From CAYQAJ01 sp964415245 (lineage in GTDB: Bacteria; Planctomycetota; Planctomycetia; Pirellulales; Pirellulaceae): DNA of 14,425 nt. The stretch covers positions 1 to 14,425 of the forward strand of contig CAYQAJ010000121.1 in assembly GCA_964415245.1 (NCBI GenBank), read 5' to 3'. Shown in pieces: positions 6,548 to 14,425 of the stretch. The translations under genes and the position numbers were made by a program. The notes beneath the pieces were generated by a model, which was given only the letters and a program-made list of their open reading frames with translations, was not told the DNA's origin and did not search any database. The stretch's first letter is position 1. Each line of letters begins with the position of its first letter.

Positions 6548-8887
6548 ATGCACCGAAAACGTAACTTCCCGCGCCACGCATTGTGCGATAGCTCACCGAG
6601 CACGCGACGCAATGGCCTGCGCCGCATGGGCGCGTTGGCGGTGTCGTTGGCCATCGTATCGCTGGCGCTGCCGTTGATTCTGTCGCTGATCGGCGACCCG
6701 GCGCCAGGCGGCCGGTCGTCCGCCGCGCAAGGAGACAAGCGCGAGAACAGAGACGACGCGCAATCGTCGCTTCCCAAGAAGCGAGTGCTGTGGAACGATT
6801 CGCGCGTTGTCGGTTCGCCCGATCCGCCTCCGCCGCTTCGCATTGAGAGGATCTATCCGGCGCTCACGTTCGAGCACCCGCTGTTCATCATCAAGGAGCC
6901 GACGAGCGACCGCGTCCTCGTGATGCAGCAGGACGGCAAGGTTTTTGAGCTGGGGCTCGATCAATCGATCAAGCACGCCGAGCTGTTCTTCGACGTGGGG
7001 CGCGAAGCGTACTCGCTCTGCTTTCACCCCGATTATGCCACCAACGGCTTCGTCTACATCTTCAGCAACGGCCGCATCGACGAGAAGGTACAAAACCGCA
7101 TCTCCCGGTTCACCGTCGGCGGCGAGAAGCGCCGGCCCGACGCTGACTCCGAGGTCGTGCTGCTCCAGTACGAATCGAACGGCCACAACGGGCACCACCT
7201 GCTGTTTGGCCCGGACGGGATGCTCTACGTCAGCTCGGGAGACGGCACCGGGGGAATGGACCCGGGGCTCGACGGGCAGGACATCAGCAATCTGCTGGGA
7301 ACGATTCTGCGAATCGACGTCGACCACCCCGGCAAAGGAAAACCCTACGGCATCCCGGCCGACAACCCGTTTGTGGGCGTCGAGAGTGCCCGGCCCGAAA
7401 TCTGGGCGTTCGGCTTTCGCAATCCGTTTCGCATGGCGTTCGATCCGGAGACGCACGCGCTATGGGTGGCGGACATCGGGCAAGACTCGTGGGAGATGAT
7501 CCACCTGGTTCGCCGCGGCGAAAACCACGGCTGGAGCGTGATGGAAGGGAGTCATCCGCTGAACTTGGAGCGACCGCGCGGGCCCGGCGAATTCGTACCG
7601 CCGATCGTCGAGCACCCCCACAGCGAAATGCGTTCGATCACGGGCGGATACTTCTACCACGGGAATCACTTCCCCGAGCTGCGCGGCGCCTTTCTCTATG
7701 GCGACTACGACACGGGCACGATCTGGGGCGTGCGTTACGACTACGAGGCGGGCCGCGTATCGTGGCAGCAGGAGTTGGCCGAAACGCCGATCCGCGTTCT
7801 TTCGATCGGCGAGGATCGCGCCGGTGAGCCGCTAATCGTCGACTACGGGGCTGGCGAGCTGTACACGCTCGGCCGGACGCCCGAAAATGTCGACAAGCAT
7901 GATTTTCCCAGGCGGCTCAGCGAAACCGGCCTGTTCGACGACGTGGCGGCGCATCGTGCGAAACCCGGGCTGATTTCGTACGACGTCAATTCGCCACTTT
8001 GGTCCGATGGGGCGCACAAGGAGCGGTTCCTCGCGCTCCCCGGCGATTCGCAGATCGAGTACATGAACCCCCTCGACCCCAACGACTGGCGGGCCTGGGT
8101 GTTGCCGCGCGGCACGGTGATGGTGAAGACGTTTTCGCTCGATATGGAGGCGGGCAATCCCAAATCGCGCCGACGCATGGAAACGCGACTTTTGACTCGC
8201 CAGGACGGGCCGCAAGGGGGCGAGTGGTTCGGCTACACCTACCGATGGAACGACGATCAGACCGATGCCGTGCTGGTCGAGAAGCCGGGCGTCGATGTGG
8301 CGTACACGATTCGCGATGCCGCGGCTCCCGGCGGCGAGCGCGACCAGGTGTGGCACTACCCCAGCCGGGCCGAGTGCATGACTTGCCACACTCGCGAATC
8401 CCGTTACGTGCTCGGCGTGAACACCTTGCAAATGAACCGCGAGCACGATTACGGCGACGTGCGAGTGAACCAGGTAACGGCTTTGGCGCACTGGGGCGTA
8501 TTCTCGAACCCGCCGTCGGAGCCGCCCGAGAAACTGCCCCGGATGCCCGACCCGTACGATGAGTCGCAGCCGCTCACATCTCGCGTACGCTCGTATCTGC
8601 ACGCGAATTGCGCACACTGCCACGTGGCCAACGGCGGAGGCAACTCGGAGCTGGTGATCGACTACCTCACGCCGCTGGATGCGACAAAGATCATCGACGT
8701 GCGTCCCCACCACACCGGGCTCGACGTTGAGGACGCGCGGCTGATCGCGCCGGGCGATCCAGGGCACTCGCTCATCTTCGAGCGTATGGCGCGGCGAGGA
8801 CAGGGGCAGATGCCGCCGCTGGCCACTTCGATCGTGGACCAGGAAGCAGTCGAGCTGTTCAAGCTGTGGATTGAGTCGCTTCCTTGA
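6548..8887 (+). CDS. PQQ-type sugar dehydrogenase fused to diheme-type cytochrome module
   Basis: The product is 779 residues. A hydrophobic segment (about 28-48) follows a basic N-terminus, either a signal peptide or an anchor. Residues about 100-442 form a glucose/sorbosone dehydrogenase beta-propeller, seen in GHNGHHLLFGPDGMLYVSSGDG (in two parts, 212-232), AFGFRNPFRMAFD and DIGQDSWEMIHLVRRGENHGW. H213 is the likely catalytic base by analogy with soluble glucose dehydrogenase. Residues about 455-779 resemble the HNE_0200-type module and carry two c-heme motifs, CMTCH (610-614) and CAHCH (688-692), with M755 in MPP as a possible heme ligand. Inferred role: periplasmic oxidation of a sugar or alcohol with internal electron transfer to heme. 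Start 6548 is chosen for GGCGG 7-8 nt upstream and the promoter. An ATG at 6626 is possible. PQQ genes are not nearby. Confidence 0.85.
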   Translation: MHRKRNFPRHALCDSSPSTRRNGLRRMGALAVSLAIVSLALPLILSLIGDPAPGGRSSAAQGDKRENRDDAQSSLPKKRVLWNDSRVVGSPDPPPPLRIERIYPALTFEHPLFIIKEPTSDRVLVMQQDGKVFELGLDQSIKHAELFFDVGREAYSLCFHPDYATNGFVYIFSNGRIDEKVQNRISRFTVGGEKRRPDADSEVVLLQYESNGHNGHHLLFGPDGMLYVSSGDGTGGMDPGLDGQDISNLLGTILRIDVDHPGKGKPYGIPADNPFVGVESARPEIWAFGFRNPFRMAFDPETHALWVADIGQDSWEMIHLVRRGENHGWSVMEGSHPLNLERPRGPGEFVPPIVEHPHSEMRSITGGYFYHGNHFPELRGAFLYGDYDTGTIWGVRYDYEAGRVSWQQELAETPIRVLSIGEDRAGEPLIVDYGAGELYTLGRTPENVDKHDFPRRLSETGLFDDVAAHRAKPGLISYDVNSPLWSDGAHKERFLALPGDSQIEYMNPLDPNDWRAWVLPRGTVMVKTFSLDMEAGNPKSRRRMETRLLTRQDGPQGGEWFGYTYRWNDDQTDAVLVEKPGVDVAYTIRDAAAPGGERDQVWHYPSRAECMTCHTRESRYVLGVNTLQMNREHDYGDVRVNQVTALAHWGVFSNPPSEPPEKLPRMPDPYDESQPLTSRVRSYLHANCAHCHVANGGGNSELVIDYLTPLDATKIIDVRPHHTGLDVEDARLIAPGDPGHSLIFERMARRGQGQMPPLATSIVDQEAVELFKLWIESLP

Positions 8888-10472
8888 TCGTCGGATACGG
8901 GGGTTCGGCAGGGTAGTCGTCGTTGCGGCGAAACGCCTCTTCCAGCGCCCCCATCACAGCCAGCACAATGTCTTCCCGCCACGGCGCCGCAGCCACGTGT
9001 ACTCCCACCGGAAGCCCCGCGCTGTCGCTCTCGATACGCCGCGATAGCCGCTCGCAGCGGTCGCCCCCTTCCGTGCGATCGCTCTCTTCCCCCGGCTGCA
9101 CGCGCCCCGCGGCGACAACGCCGGAGGGCAATCCCAGTACATTGAACAGAATGCAGTAGCTTGCCGCCGGAATCAGCTCGTGCGCTGTGTTGTGCAGCAC
9201 GGCCGGTAAAGCATAGGGAGGGGAGATGATTGCGTCGAATCGTCCCTCGGCCAATCGCTGCATGAATTCGCCGGTAAACCGCCTCAGTCGATGCGTCACC
9301 TGCCAGTACGCCTCGGCGGAGCGGCGTCGCGATTCTCGCAGCAGACGAGCCTGGCGACGCTCTCCTGCCAGATCCAACGCCGTGGCCATCGCCCACCGCA
9401 CCGGCCGCGACAGGCTGGAGAGAAACAGCAGTTGCCCTAGCCGCCGATCGACTTCGCTGCCGCGTACGAGTCGACGCCCGTCGGAGCCGCCGTCGCTTGA
9501 CACGATGGCGGCGAACAGCTCCATCGCCAGCGCGGCGTCGGGCGGGTCGATCTCTTCCACCTCCGCCCCGCACGCGCGCAGGGCGTCGGCCGCCTCGCGC
9601 ACTGCGCGGCGCACTGCGGGACAAGCGCGAAAGTAACCGTCGTCGGCCCAAACGGCGACGCGCAGCTTATCGAGCTCCACGGCGCCGGGGTCGCCAAGTG
9701 TCACCGGCGCCTCGTCGTGAACTGCCTTCGCCGGCCCGCTGCCGCCGAGCACGCGCATCGCCAGCGAAAGATCTTCTACGTGTCGCGCCATGGGGCCCGG
9801 CTGAAAGAGAATCGCCTGCATGCCGCGCAGGTTTTCGACCGTGCCGGTCCGCGTGAGGCGGCCGCTGGTTGGCTTCAATCCGTGGATGCCGCACACGTGG
9901 CAGGGGACACGGATGCTGCCCCCCAGATCGCTTCCCAAACCGAGGGCCGAAGCGTGGGCGGCGATCATGGCCGCTTCGCCTCCGCTGCTTCCGCCGGGAC
10001 TGCGGGCCGTGTTCCAGGGATTGTTCGTGCGGCCGAAGAGCGGGTTGTCGCACTCATGCCACAGCATGAGCTGCGGCACGTTGGTCTTGCCGAGAATCAC
10101 TCCGCCGGCGCGTCGCAAGCGCTCGACCAGCGCGGAGTCGTGCGTTGCCAGCTTGTCGCGGAGCGATGTGAGCCCCATCGTCGACGCTGTGCCCGCGACA
10201 TCGAAGCAATCCTTCACCGTCAGGGGAACGCCGCCCAGAGGGCCCAGCGGCTCGCCGCGCTGGCGGGCGGCATCCACCGCGTCGGCCTCGCGCCGCGCCG
10301 AATCGAAGAGGGGAGCGACGATGGCGTTCAGCCGGCCGCCCGGCATCGCGCCCACGGCCTCGATGCGGGCCACGAACGCGTCGCATACCTCCCGCGCCGA
10401 CAGCTCGCCGCCTGCCACGCCGCGCGCAATGGCAGCGGCTCCCAATTGCGTCAGCTCGTCGCCCGTTGACAT
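8859..10472 (-). CDS. Amidase-signature family hydrolase
   Basis: The product is 537 residues, cytoplasmic by absence of a signal peptide. It belongs to the amidase signature family, which hydrolyses carboxylic amides with a Ser-cisSer-Lys triad. All three residues are visible: K87 in TVKD, S162 in SPGGSSGG and S186 in GSDLGGSIRVP. The 24-residue interval between the two serines equals that of FAAH. The region after 250 is more divergent, as is usual for the substrate-specificity part, so the substrate is unknown. It does not look like GatA, since no GatB or GatC gene is adjacent and the surrounding sequence is closer to FAAH-like amidases. ATG 10472 has GAGGG only 3 nt upstream, which is close, so the start is moderately sure. 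Its 3' end overlaps the 3' end of the convergent cytochrome-fusion gene by 29 bp. Confidence 0.9.
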   Translation of the reverse strand: MSTGDELTQLGAAAIARGVAGGELSAREVCDAFVARIEAVGAMPGGRLNAIVAPLFDSARREADAVDAARQRGEPLGPLGGVPLTVKDCFDVAGTASTMGLTSLRDKLATHDSALVERLRRAGGVILGKTNVPQLMLWHECDNPLFGRTNNPWNTARSPGGSSGGEAAMIAAHASALGLGSDLGGSIRVPCHVCGIHGLKPTSGRLTRTGTVENLRGMQAILFQPGPMARHVEDLSLAMRVLGGSGPAKAVHDEAPVTLGDPGAVELDKLRVAVWADDGYFRACPAVRRAVREAADALRACGAEVEEIDPPDAALAMELFAAIVSSDGGSDGRRLVRGSEVDRRLGQLLFLSSLSRPVRWAMATALDLAGERRQARLLRESRRRSAEAYWQVTHRLRRFTGEFMQRLAEGRFDAIISPPYALPAVLHNTAHELIPAASYCILFNVLGLPSGVVAAGRVQPGEESDRTEGGDRCERLSRRIESDSAGLPVGVHVAAAPWREDIVLAVMGALEEAFRRNDDYPAEPPYPTIKEATQSTA

Positions 10473-10519
10473 GGACCCTCGGTCACTCGTCTATAGCCGG
10501 CGCAATCGGCCATCGCCTG

Positions 10520-10543
10520 CAAAGAAAGCCATCGGCGCCCGAT
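10520..10543 (-). terminator. Possible weak intrinsic terminator after the zinc-ribbon gene
   Basis: On the minus strand ATCGG and CCGAT (10531-10543) pair around GCG, followed by a pyrimidine-rich tract GGCTTTCTTTG. The stem is only 5 bp and the tract is not a clean T-run, so this is tentative. It lies between the zinc-ribbon gene stop and the amidase start. Confidence 0.25.
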
Positions 10544-10576
10544 TCCTGCGGACGCACGAGTAGAGGACAGTGCGCC

Positions 10577-12088
10577 TCACCGCGGCAATACCGGTACACC
10601 AAAGCCGCCGCAGATTACTTCGTCCTCGGTTCCGTGGTAGCCCGACAGATTCTCGTTGGGATCAGGGACGAAGGTACCGACAATGATGACCCTGTCTTCC
10701 CGGCGCTGCCCCACTTGGGAGTTGATCCAGCCCAGCACCGACACGACGCGTGGCTCCTCGCTTGTTCCCGCCAGTTCGATCTGCACTTCGTACAGGTCGC
10801 CGACCTGGCGGTTTTGGCGGATGGTGCCGGCCAGGACGACGCCCGCGGACGCGCGATCGTTGTCGTCGATCCACTTGGCGGCTGCCGAGCCGAGGAACTC
10901 GAACGTCGTTCGATTGCGGCCCACGTCGAACAGCAGCCGCTCGAGCAAGTCGACCTGCTCTGCCAGACCGATGTCCTTGTGGTCGACGTGCGTCACAACA
11001 TCGCCAAGCCGCGCCAGTGCACGGTACAGTCTCATTCGCGCGTCACGTTTCTCGTCCGCCGTCATGTCGGCGACTTCGGAGAGCGCCTTGCGGGCGGCGC
11101 CTGCCTCGGCCAGGGCGCGTTCCAAGTCGGCGGTGCGGGTCGTCGGGCCGCCGCGGATGGGGAAAGTGCCGGCGGAGCCGGGCTGATATCCTCCATCACC
11201 CGGTAATGGCGTGTCGCCGCCTAAGCCTGATAGCGGGAAATCGGTGTCGGCGCCGTTACCCGTGCCGCTTTTTGCACCGGTGTTCGCACCCTTGTCTGTG
11301 CTGTTGCCCGCGCCCGGTTGAAATGGTCGGGACGCGTCGGCAAGTCCTCCCGAATCCTTGTCGCCTTGGCCACCGGACCCACTCGCGAGTTGGCCCGCAA
11401 GTCGATTGGGCTTCTTATCGCCGCCGGCCGTATCGCGCGAATCGTTGCCGCCATTGGAGGGGGCCGGGGACGTCAGTCCCTCGCGCTGCTTGTCCTCTTC
11501 GACGGGCTCTGGTGAGCGCAAGTTCTTCGGCACGATAAAGGGGACATAACGTCCCACGGTAGGGCCCAAATTCATGGGGTCGCGTTGCCACGAGCCGGGA
11601 AGCCACCACAGAATGAGTTGCGCCAGCGGCGCCGCCGCCAATCCACCCAGCACGATTCCCGCGACGTGAAACAGCGGGCTTCGCTGGCGTCGGCGCGGAC
11701 GCGCACTCGTCCCGGCGCGGGGCCCCGCCTTCGCGGCGGCTGGCGCCTGCCTTTCCGCGTAATCGAAAGCAGTACGCGAACCGTCGCCGTCGGCTACTGC
11801 TGGCGAGCCTCCCTTCTCCGTGATGAAGGCTCGCAGCGCCGAATCCGAGTCGCCGCGCTGCGATGCTACCGAGATGGCCGAGACCGCCGAGGCCGCTTCG
11901 CCGCCGACGTGTGCCAATGCGGCGACCTCCTCCCCATCGACAACGATCAGGGCGGGGGGCAACTGCTCGAGCACGTCGCTCAGGGTGTACTCCTCCTGAC
12001 ACAGCGGACAGCGAACCTGTGCCGCAGCGGATACACCGTACGGGACGAGAATGGATTCCTGGCACTTGGGGCAGGCGGCAAGCAGCAT
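10577..12088 (-). CDS. Zinc-ribbon membrane protein with long linker and C-terminal beta domain
   Basis: No named function. From ATG 12088 the product is 503 residues. The N-terminus is a zinc ribbon, CPKC (6-9) and CPLC (27-30). An acidic/Ala segment follows, then a basic stretch (RPRRRQR, about 130-136). A single transmembrane helix covers about 139-164, ending LILWWLPGSWQRDP. A low-complexity Gly/Asp/Ser/Lys linker runs about 190-320. A helical segment at about 325-400 leads to a C-terminal beta-rich domain that resembles an OB-fold (VVLAGTIRQ ... YEVQIELAG ... VVSVLGW ... VIIVGTFV). The basic residues before the helix suggest the zinc ribbon is cytoplasmic and the linker and beta domain face outward. 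ATG 12088 with GAGG 6 nt upstream is preferred over an in-frame TTG at 12118. The call as a planctomycete-type family is from memory. Confidence 0.75.
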   Translation of the reverse strand: MLLAACPKCQESILVPYGVSAAAQVRCPLCQEEYTLSDVLEQLPPALIVVDGEEVAALAHVGGEAASAVSAISVASQRGDSDSALRAFITEKGGSPAVADGDGSRTAFDYAERQAPAAAKAGPRAGTSARPRRRQRSPLFHVAGIVLGGLAAAPLAQLILWWLPGSWQRDPMNLGPTVGRYVPFIVPKNLRSPEPVEEDKQREGLTSPAPSNGGNDSRDTAGGDKKPNRLAGQLASGSGGQGDKDSGGLADASRPFQPGAGNSTDKGANTGAKSGTGNGADTDFPLSGLGGDTPLPGDGGYQPGSAGTFPIRGGPTTRTADLERALAEAGAARKALSEVADMTADEKRDARMRLYRALARLGDVVTHVDHKDIGLAEQVDLLERLLFDVGRNRTTFEFLGSAAAKWIDDNDRASAGVVLAGTIRQNRQVGDLYEVQIELAGTSEEPRVVSVLGWINSQVGQRREDRVIIVGTFVPDPNENLSGYHGTEDEVICGGFGVPVLPR

Positions 12089-12192
12089 GGCCAACCTCGA
12101 ATGCGGCTGCGAGGGCAATGCTTCAGTGTAACCGAGCCCGCATGCCGGCGGCTAGCGTTTCCCTGCACCGGGTGTCAGGCGGGCTCCCGAGC

Positions 12193-13710
12193 TTATAGAC
12201 CGTAAAGAGGGAAAAGCTTTCCTCGCAGGTAGGTAATCAGCGGCCCGTGCGATAACGGCCGGCCCGTGACGTGCTCCACCAGTTCGGGGGCCGTGTAGCA
12301 GCGACCCTGCCGATGGATGTTTGTCGCCAGCCACTGGCGCAGGGGCTCAAAGCGCCCTTGAGCGATCTGGGCGTCGAGGTCGCCCAGGTCCGAGCGGGCC
12401 TGCTCGAAGAACTGCGCTGCGTACAGATTCCCCAGCGAATACGTGGGAAAATAGCCGATCGCCGCCCCGGCCCAGTGGATGTCCTGCAACACGCCGTCCG
12501 CGTCGGTGCTGGGCTCAATGCCGAGATAATGGCGGTACTTCTCCCGCCAGGCGCCCGGCAGATCGGCCACGGGCAGGTCGCCCGAGATGAGCGCTTGCTC
12601 CAGCTCGAAGCGAACGATGACGTGCAGGTTGTACGTGATCTCGTCGGCCTCGACGCGAATCAGCGATGGCCGCACGTCGTTGACGGCCAGCAAGAAGGCA
12701 TCGAGCGATACGTCCGCCAGCGCGGCGGGGAACGCCTCCTGCGCCCGAGGAAAGAAGTGCTGCCAGAACGGGCGGCTCCGTCCCACCATGTTCTCCCACA
12801 TCCGCGACTGCGACTCGTGGATTCCCAGCGACGTGAACGTACCGGGGGGAAGGCCAAATTGCTCGGTGCGCAATCCCTGGTCGTAAATGGCGTGACCGGC
12901 CTCGTGCAGGATGCCGAAGAGAGCGGTCGGCACGAATCGCTCGCTGTACCGCGTGGTGATGCGGCAATCGTGCGGACCCATTGCGGCGCAGAAGGGATGA
13001 TGCGTCACGTCCAGTCGGCCGCGGTGGAAATCGAAGCCGATGGCCGCCGCCGCCTCCTTGCCGAATTCCTCCTGCGCCGCGACCGGATACTGCCGGCTGA
13101 GGATCGACACATCGGGCCGCCGCGGCGCTCCCTGAATCGCGTCAACCAGCGCCGGGAGCTGGCCACCCAAATCGGCGAGCACCTGCCGCACCTGGCCGGT
13201 TCGCGCCCCCGGCTCGTAATCGTCGAGTAGCGCGTCGTACGGCGACTCTTCGTAGCCCACCGCCTCGGCCTGCTGACGCTTCAGCGCCACGATCTGTTCC
13301 AGAAAGGGACGTAAGTGAGGGAAGTCGCTGTTGCGTCGGGCCTCGATCCAGGCGTGCTCGCCGAGCACCGCCAGCTTGGCCAGCTCCTCGACCAGCGATT
13401 GCGGGATTTTCACGCGCTTGTCGTACTCGCGGCGGATGTCGCGGATCGTGGCCCCCGTGTCGCTGTGCGGATCGGCCGCCAGCGGGCTATCGGCCAGTTC
13501 GTCGAGCCACTCGCCCACGCGCGGATCGATGTGGCGGCTGTGAATCAGTCCCGTGAGGTGACGCACCTGCTCGGCACGGTACTCGGCAGCTCCCGGCGGC
13601 ATGTAGGTTCGCTCGTCCCAGCTCAGCAGCGATTCAAGCGATTCGAGCAGTGCGATTTCGCGGGCATGCTCACAGAGCTTGTCGTACGTGGTTCGTGTTG
13701 TATCGATCAA
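12193..13710 (-). CDS. M32 family carboxypeptidase (carboxypeptidase Taq-like)
   Basis: This metallocarboxypeptidase removes C-terminal residues from peptides; it has no signal peptide, so it acts in the cytoplasm. The 505 residues match the family's usual length of about 500. Signature motifs are in order: HPF (238-240), DCRITTRY (248-255), the zinc site HEAGH (269-273) with the third ligand E299 in GIHESQSRMWEN, then IRVEADEITYNLHVIVR, the typical M32 conserved block. All catalytic residues are present. The start is a TTG (13708-13710) with GAGGGG 8 nt upstream. The only nearby upstream ATG is out of frame and stops at once, so TTG is the most likely true start. Upstream lies a -10-like TACAAT. 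It is the middle member of a spaced minus-strand series with 104 bp to the next gene. Confidence 0.92.
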   Translation of the reverse strand: MIDTTRTTYDKLCEHAREIALLESLESLLSWDERTYMPPGAAEYRAEQVRHLTGLIHSRHIDPRVGEWLDELADSPLAADPHSDTGATIRDIRREYDKRVKIPQSLVEELAKLAVLGEHAWIEARRNSDFPHLRPFLEQIVALKRQQAEAVGYEESPYDALLDDYEPGARTGQVRQVLADLGGQLPALVDAIQGAPRRPDVSILSRQYPVAAQEEFGKEAAAAIGFDFHRGRLDVTHHPFCAAMGPHDCRITTRYSERFVPTALFGILHEAGHAIYDQGLRTEQFGLPPGTFTSLGIHESQSRMWENMVGRSRPFWQHFFPRAQEAFPAALADVSLDAFLLAVNDVRPSLIRVEADEITYNLHVIVRFELEQALISGDLPVADLPGAWREKYRHYLGIEPSTDADGVLQDIHWAGAAIGYFPTYSLGNLYAAQFFEQARSDLGDLDAQIAQGRFEPLRQWLATNIHRQGRCYTAPELVEHVTGRPLSHGPLITYLRGKLFPLYGL

Positions 13711-13888
13711 CGTGTCATCCCCTCGAGCGGAACGGGTCCTCTGTGCCGCCCATTGTACGCAGGGACCGACGTGCGGAAAGCGCTAGGAGGACACGCGCGA
13801 GGGGACGAAGTGCCGCTCGGAATGAGAAACGCACATCGCGAAAGGCGGGGCGACCGTGGGAGAGAGCGAGCTCGCGGGAGATGGATGC
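13711..13888. other. Intergenic stretch upstream of the carboxypeptidase
   Basis: This 178-bp stretch contains a -10-like TACAAT (minus strand, 13752-13757) and the ribosome binding site GAGGGG of the carboxypeptidase gene. I see no repeat, RNA gene or terminator in it. Confidence 0.4.
13752..13757 (-). promoter_or_regulatory. Putative -10 of the carboxypeptidase gene
   Basis: TACAAT on the minus strand (five of six to consensus), about 40 nt upstream of the TTG start. No good -35 hexamer is seen at 16-18 nt spacing (best TTTCCG, three of six), so support is limited. Confidence 0.3.
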
Positions 13889-14146
13889 TCACCTGCCGAG
13901 ATGGTTGTCGATTTCCCGCGATTTTTCGTCGAAGTAGAACGGCAACTCCTTGGTGTTGCCGAGCGATGCGAAGCCCTCGCGGATCGTTTGTCCGGCTTCG
14001 ACAAACGGCTGCCCCGCCGTGCGCAACGGGCCGGCGCAACCGACGAATGCCACGGTAGCGAGCAGCACGGCGCATCCGAGCAAGGTGCGATGCAGCGATG
14101 CACGACTTTGCTTTGGGCCTTCCGGATTGCTGTTGGAGATCGTCAT
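13889..14146 (-). CDS. Small lipoprotein
   Basis: The product is 85 residues. It has a basic N-terminal part, a hydrophobic stretch (LLGCAVLLATVAF) and a lipobox-like VGCAG, so the Cys in that motif (about residue 37) would be lipidated and the protein attached to a membrane facing the periplasm. The mature part is about 49 residues and hydrophilic, with no recognisable fold. A longer frame starting at a GTG (14269) is possible, but ATG 14146 puts the lipoprotein signal at the correct place. No clear ribosome binding site is visible upstream, so the exact start is uncertain. Function unknown. Confidence 0.55.
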   Translation of the reverse strand: MTISNSNPEGPKQSRASLHRTLLGCAVLLATVAFVGCAGPLRTAGQPFVEAGQTIREGFASLGNTKELPFYFDEKSREIDNHLGR

Positions 14147-14336
14147 GGCAGGAAGTCGAGATAAGACTCGCGGCGCGGTCAGATTGGACTTGTTGGAATG
14201 GAAGGCCGCCGCCCACCGCGGAACAAGGGGCGGGAATGTCGCAAATCCGCGTGGTATTGTCCAGGGCACATCCGATCAGCCATTTGCGGTTTTGCCGTCG
14301 AAGCCTTGCTAGCAGCCTCCCAACGCCGTGGCAGTG

Positions 14337-14342
14337 TAGAAT
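14337..14342 (+). promoter_or_regulatory. -10-like element before the edge gene
   Basis: TAGAAT (five of six to consensus) lies 39 nt upstream of the ATG at 14382. No matching -35 is seen at normal spacing. Confidence 0.3.
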
Positions 14343-14381
14343 TGGTTTGGGAGTTACCGAACCAACGCAACGGAGCGAGCT

Positions 14382-14425
14382 ATGTTCGATCGCATCACGT
14401 CGAATCCTGAAATCCTCGGCGGAAA
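14382..14425 (+). CDS. Start of a DUF433-like protein (truncated by window end)
   Basis: Only 14 complete codons are present, reading MFDRITSNPEILGG. That opening strongly resembles DUF433 proteins, which start with I-T-x-N-P-x-x-x-G-G-K and are antitoxin-like partners of DUF5615/PIN-like toxins in many genomes. ATG is preceded by GGAG with a 6-nt spacer, and a -10-like TAGAAT lies upstream. The family call rests on a very short stretch, so it is tentative. If right, a toxin-like gene should follow immediately outside the window. Confidence 0.55.
   Translation, partial: MFDRITSNPEILGG

Noticed and set aside
6337..6843. N-terminal extension of the DUF1326-like frame to 6843
   Set aside because: It is antisense to the sugar dehydrogenase gene and lacks a signal peptide; the start at 6336 has a strong ribosome binding site and a signal peptide.
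8859..10472. GatA subunit of the tRNA amidotransferase
   Set aside because: No gatB or gatC neighbour is present, and the sequence after the triad is closer to general FAAH-like amidases.
9717..10563. Plus-strand open frames opposite the amidase
   Set aside because: The amidase has all catalytic residues; the opposite frames show only Arg/Ala/His-rich shadow composition.
12271..13230. Plus-strand 319-codon frame opposite the carboxypeptidase
   Set aside because: It is antisense to a complete M32 enzyme with all signature motifs and has no plausible domain.

Overview
The window looks like a high-GC planctomycete contig, probably from a metagenome or draft assembly because a 100-N scaffold gap lies at 1146-1245. 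The lineage call is inference. It rests on several exported or membrane proteins of a kind I associate with Pirellulales-type planctomycetes: a sugar dehydrogenase fused to a two-CxxCH cytochrome module, a zinc-ribbon/transmembrane/linker/beta-domain protein, and small secreted proteins with Cys clusters. I see no rRNA, tRNA, CRISPR array or insertion sequence.

Region 1 (170-4071, minus strand) is a tight operon for a periplasmic molybdenum hydroxylase of the xanthine dehydrogenase/aldehyde oxidoreductase family. The order is Tat-exported iron-sulfur subunit (3463-4071), molybdopterin subunit (1254-3461), FAD subunit (409-1250, N-terminus lost in the N gap), then a previously easy-to-miss 78-residue Cys-rich protein (170-406). 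Junctions are 1, 3 and 2 nt, each with a GGGAGG-type ribosome binding site. A TATAAT promoter precedes the operon. The striking feature is in the iron-sulfur subunit: all four cysteines that should bind the plant-type [2Fe-2S] cluster are serines at exactly conserved spacing, while the second [2Fe-2S] site is intact. The FAD subunit also lacks most of the cysteines that bind the extra [4Fe-4S] cluster in PaoB-like relatives. The usual electron path from molybdenum to FAD therefore looks rewired, and the small Cys-rich protein is a candidate partner.

Region 2 (4244-6336, minus strand) holds three secreted proteins without a known enzymatic role: one with a C-terminal Cys cluster, one unrecognised, and one DUF1326-like protein.

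Region 3 starts divergently with a membrane-anchored or exported sugar dehydrogenase-cytochrome fusion (6548-8887, plus strand). It overlaps tail-to-tail by 29 bp with an amidase-signature hydrolase (8859-10472, minus strand).

Region 4 (10577-14146, minus strand) has a zinc-ribbon membrane protein, an M32 carboxypeptidase with a TTG start, and a small lipoprotein. At the right edge (14382 onward, plus strand) a new gene begins whose first 14 residues match the start of DUF433-type antitoxin-like proteins.

The genes of regions 2-4 show no obvious shared pathway with the hydroxylase operon. The interpretable biology is periplasmic redox chemistry (hydroxylase, quinoprotein-cytochrome) plus general hydrolases.
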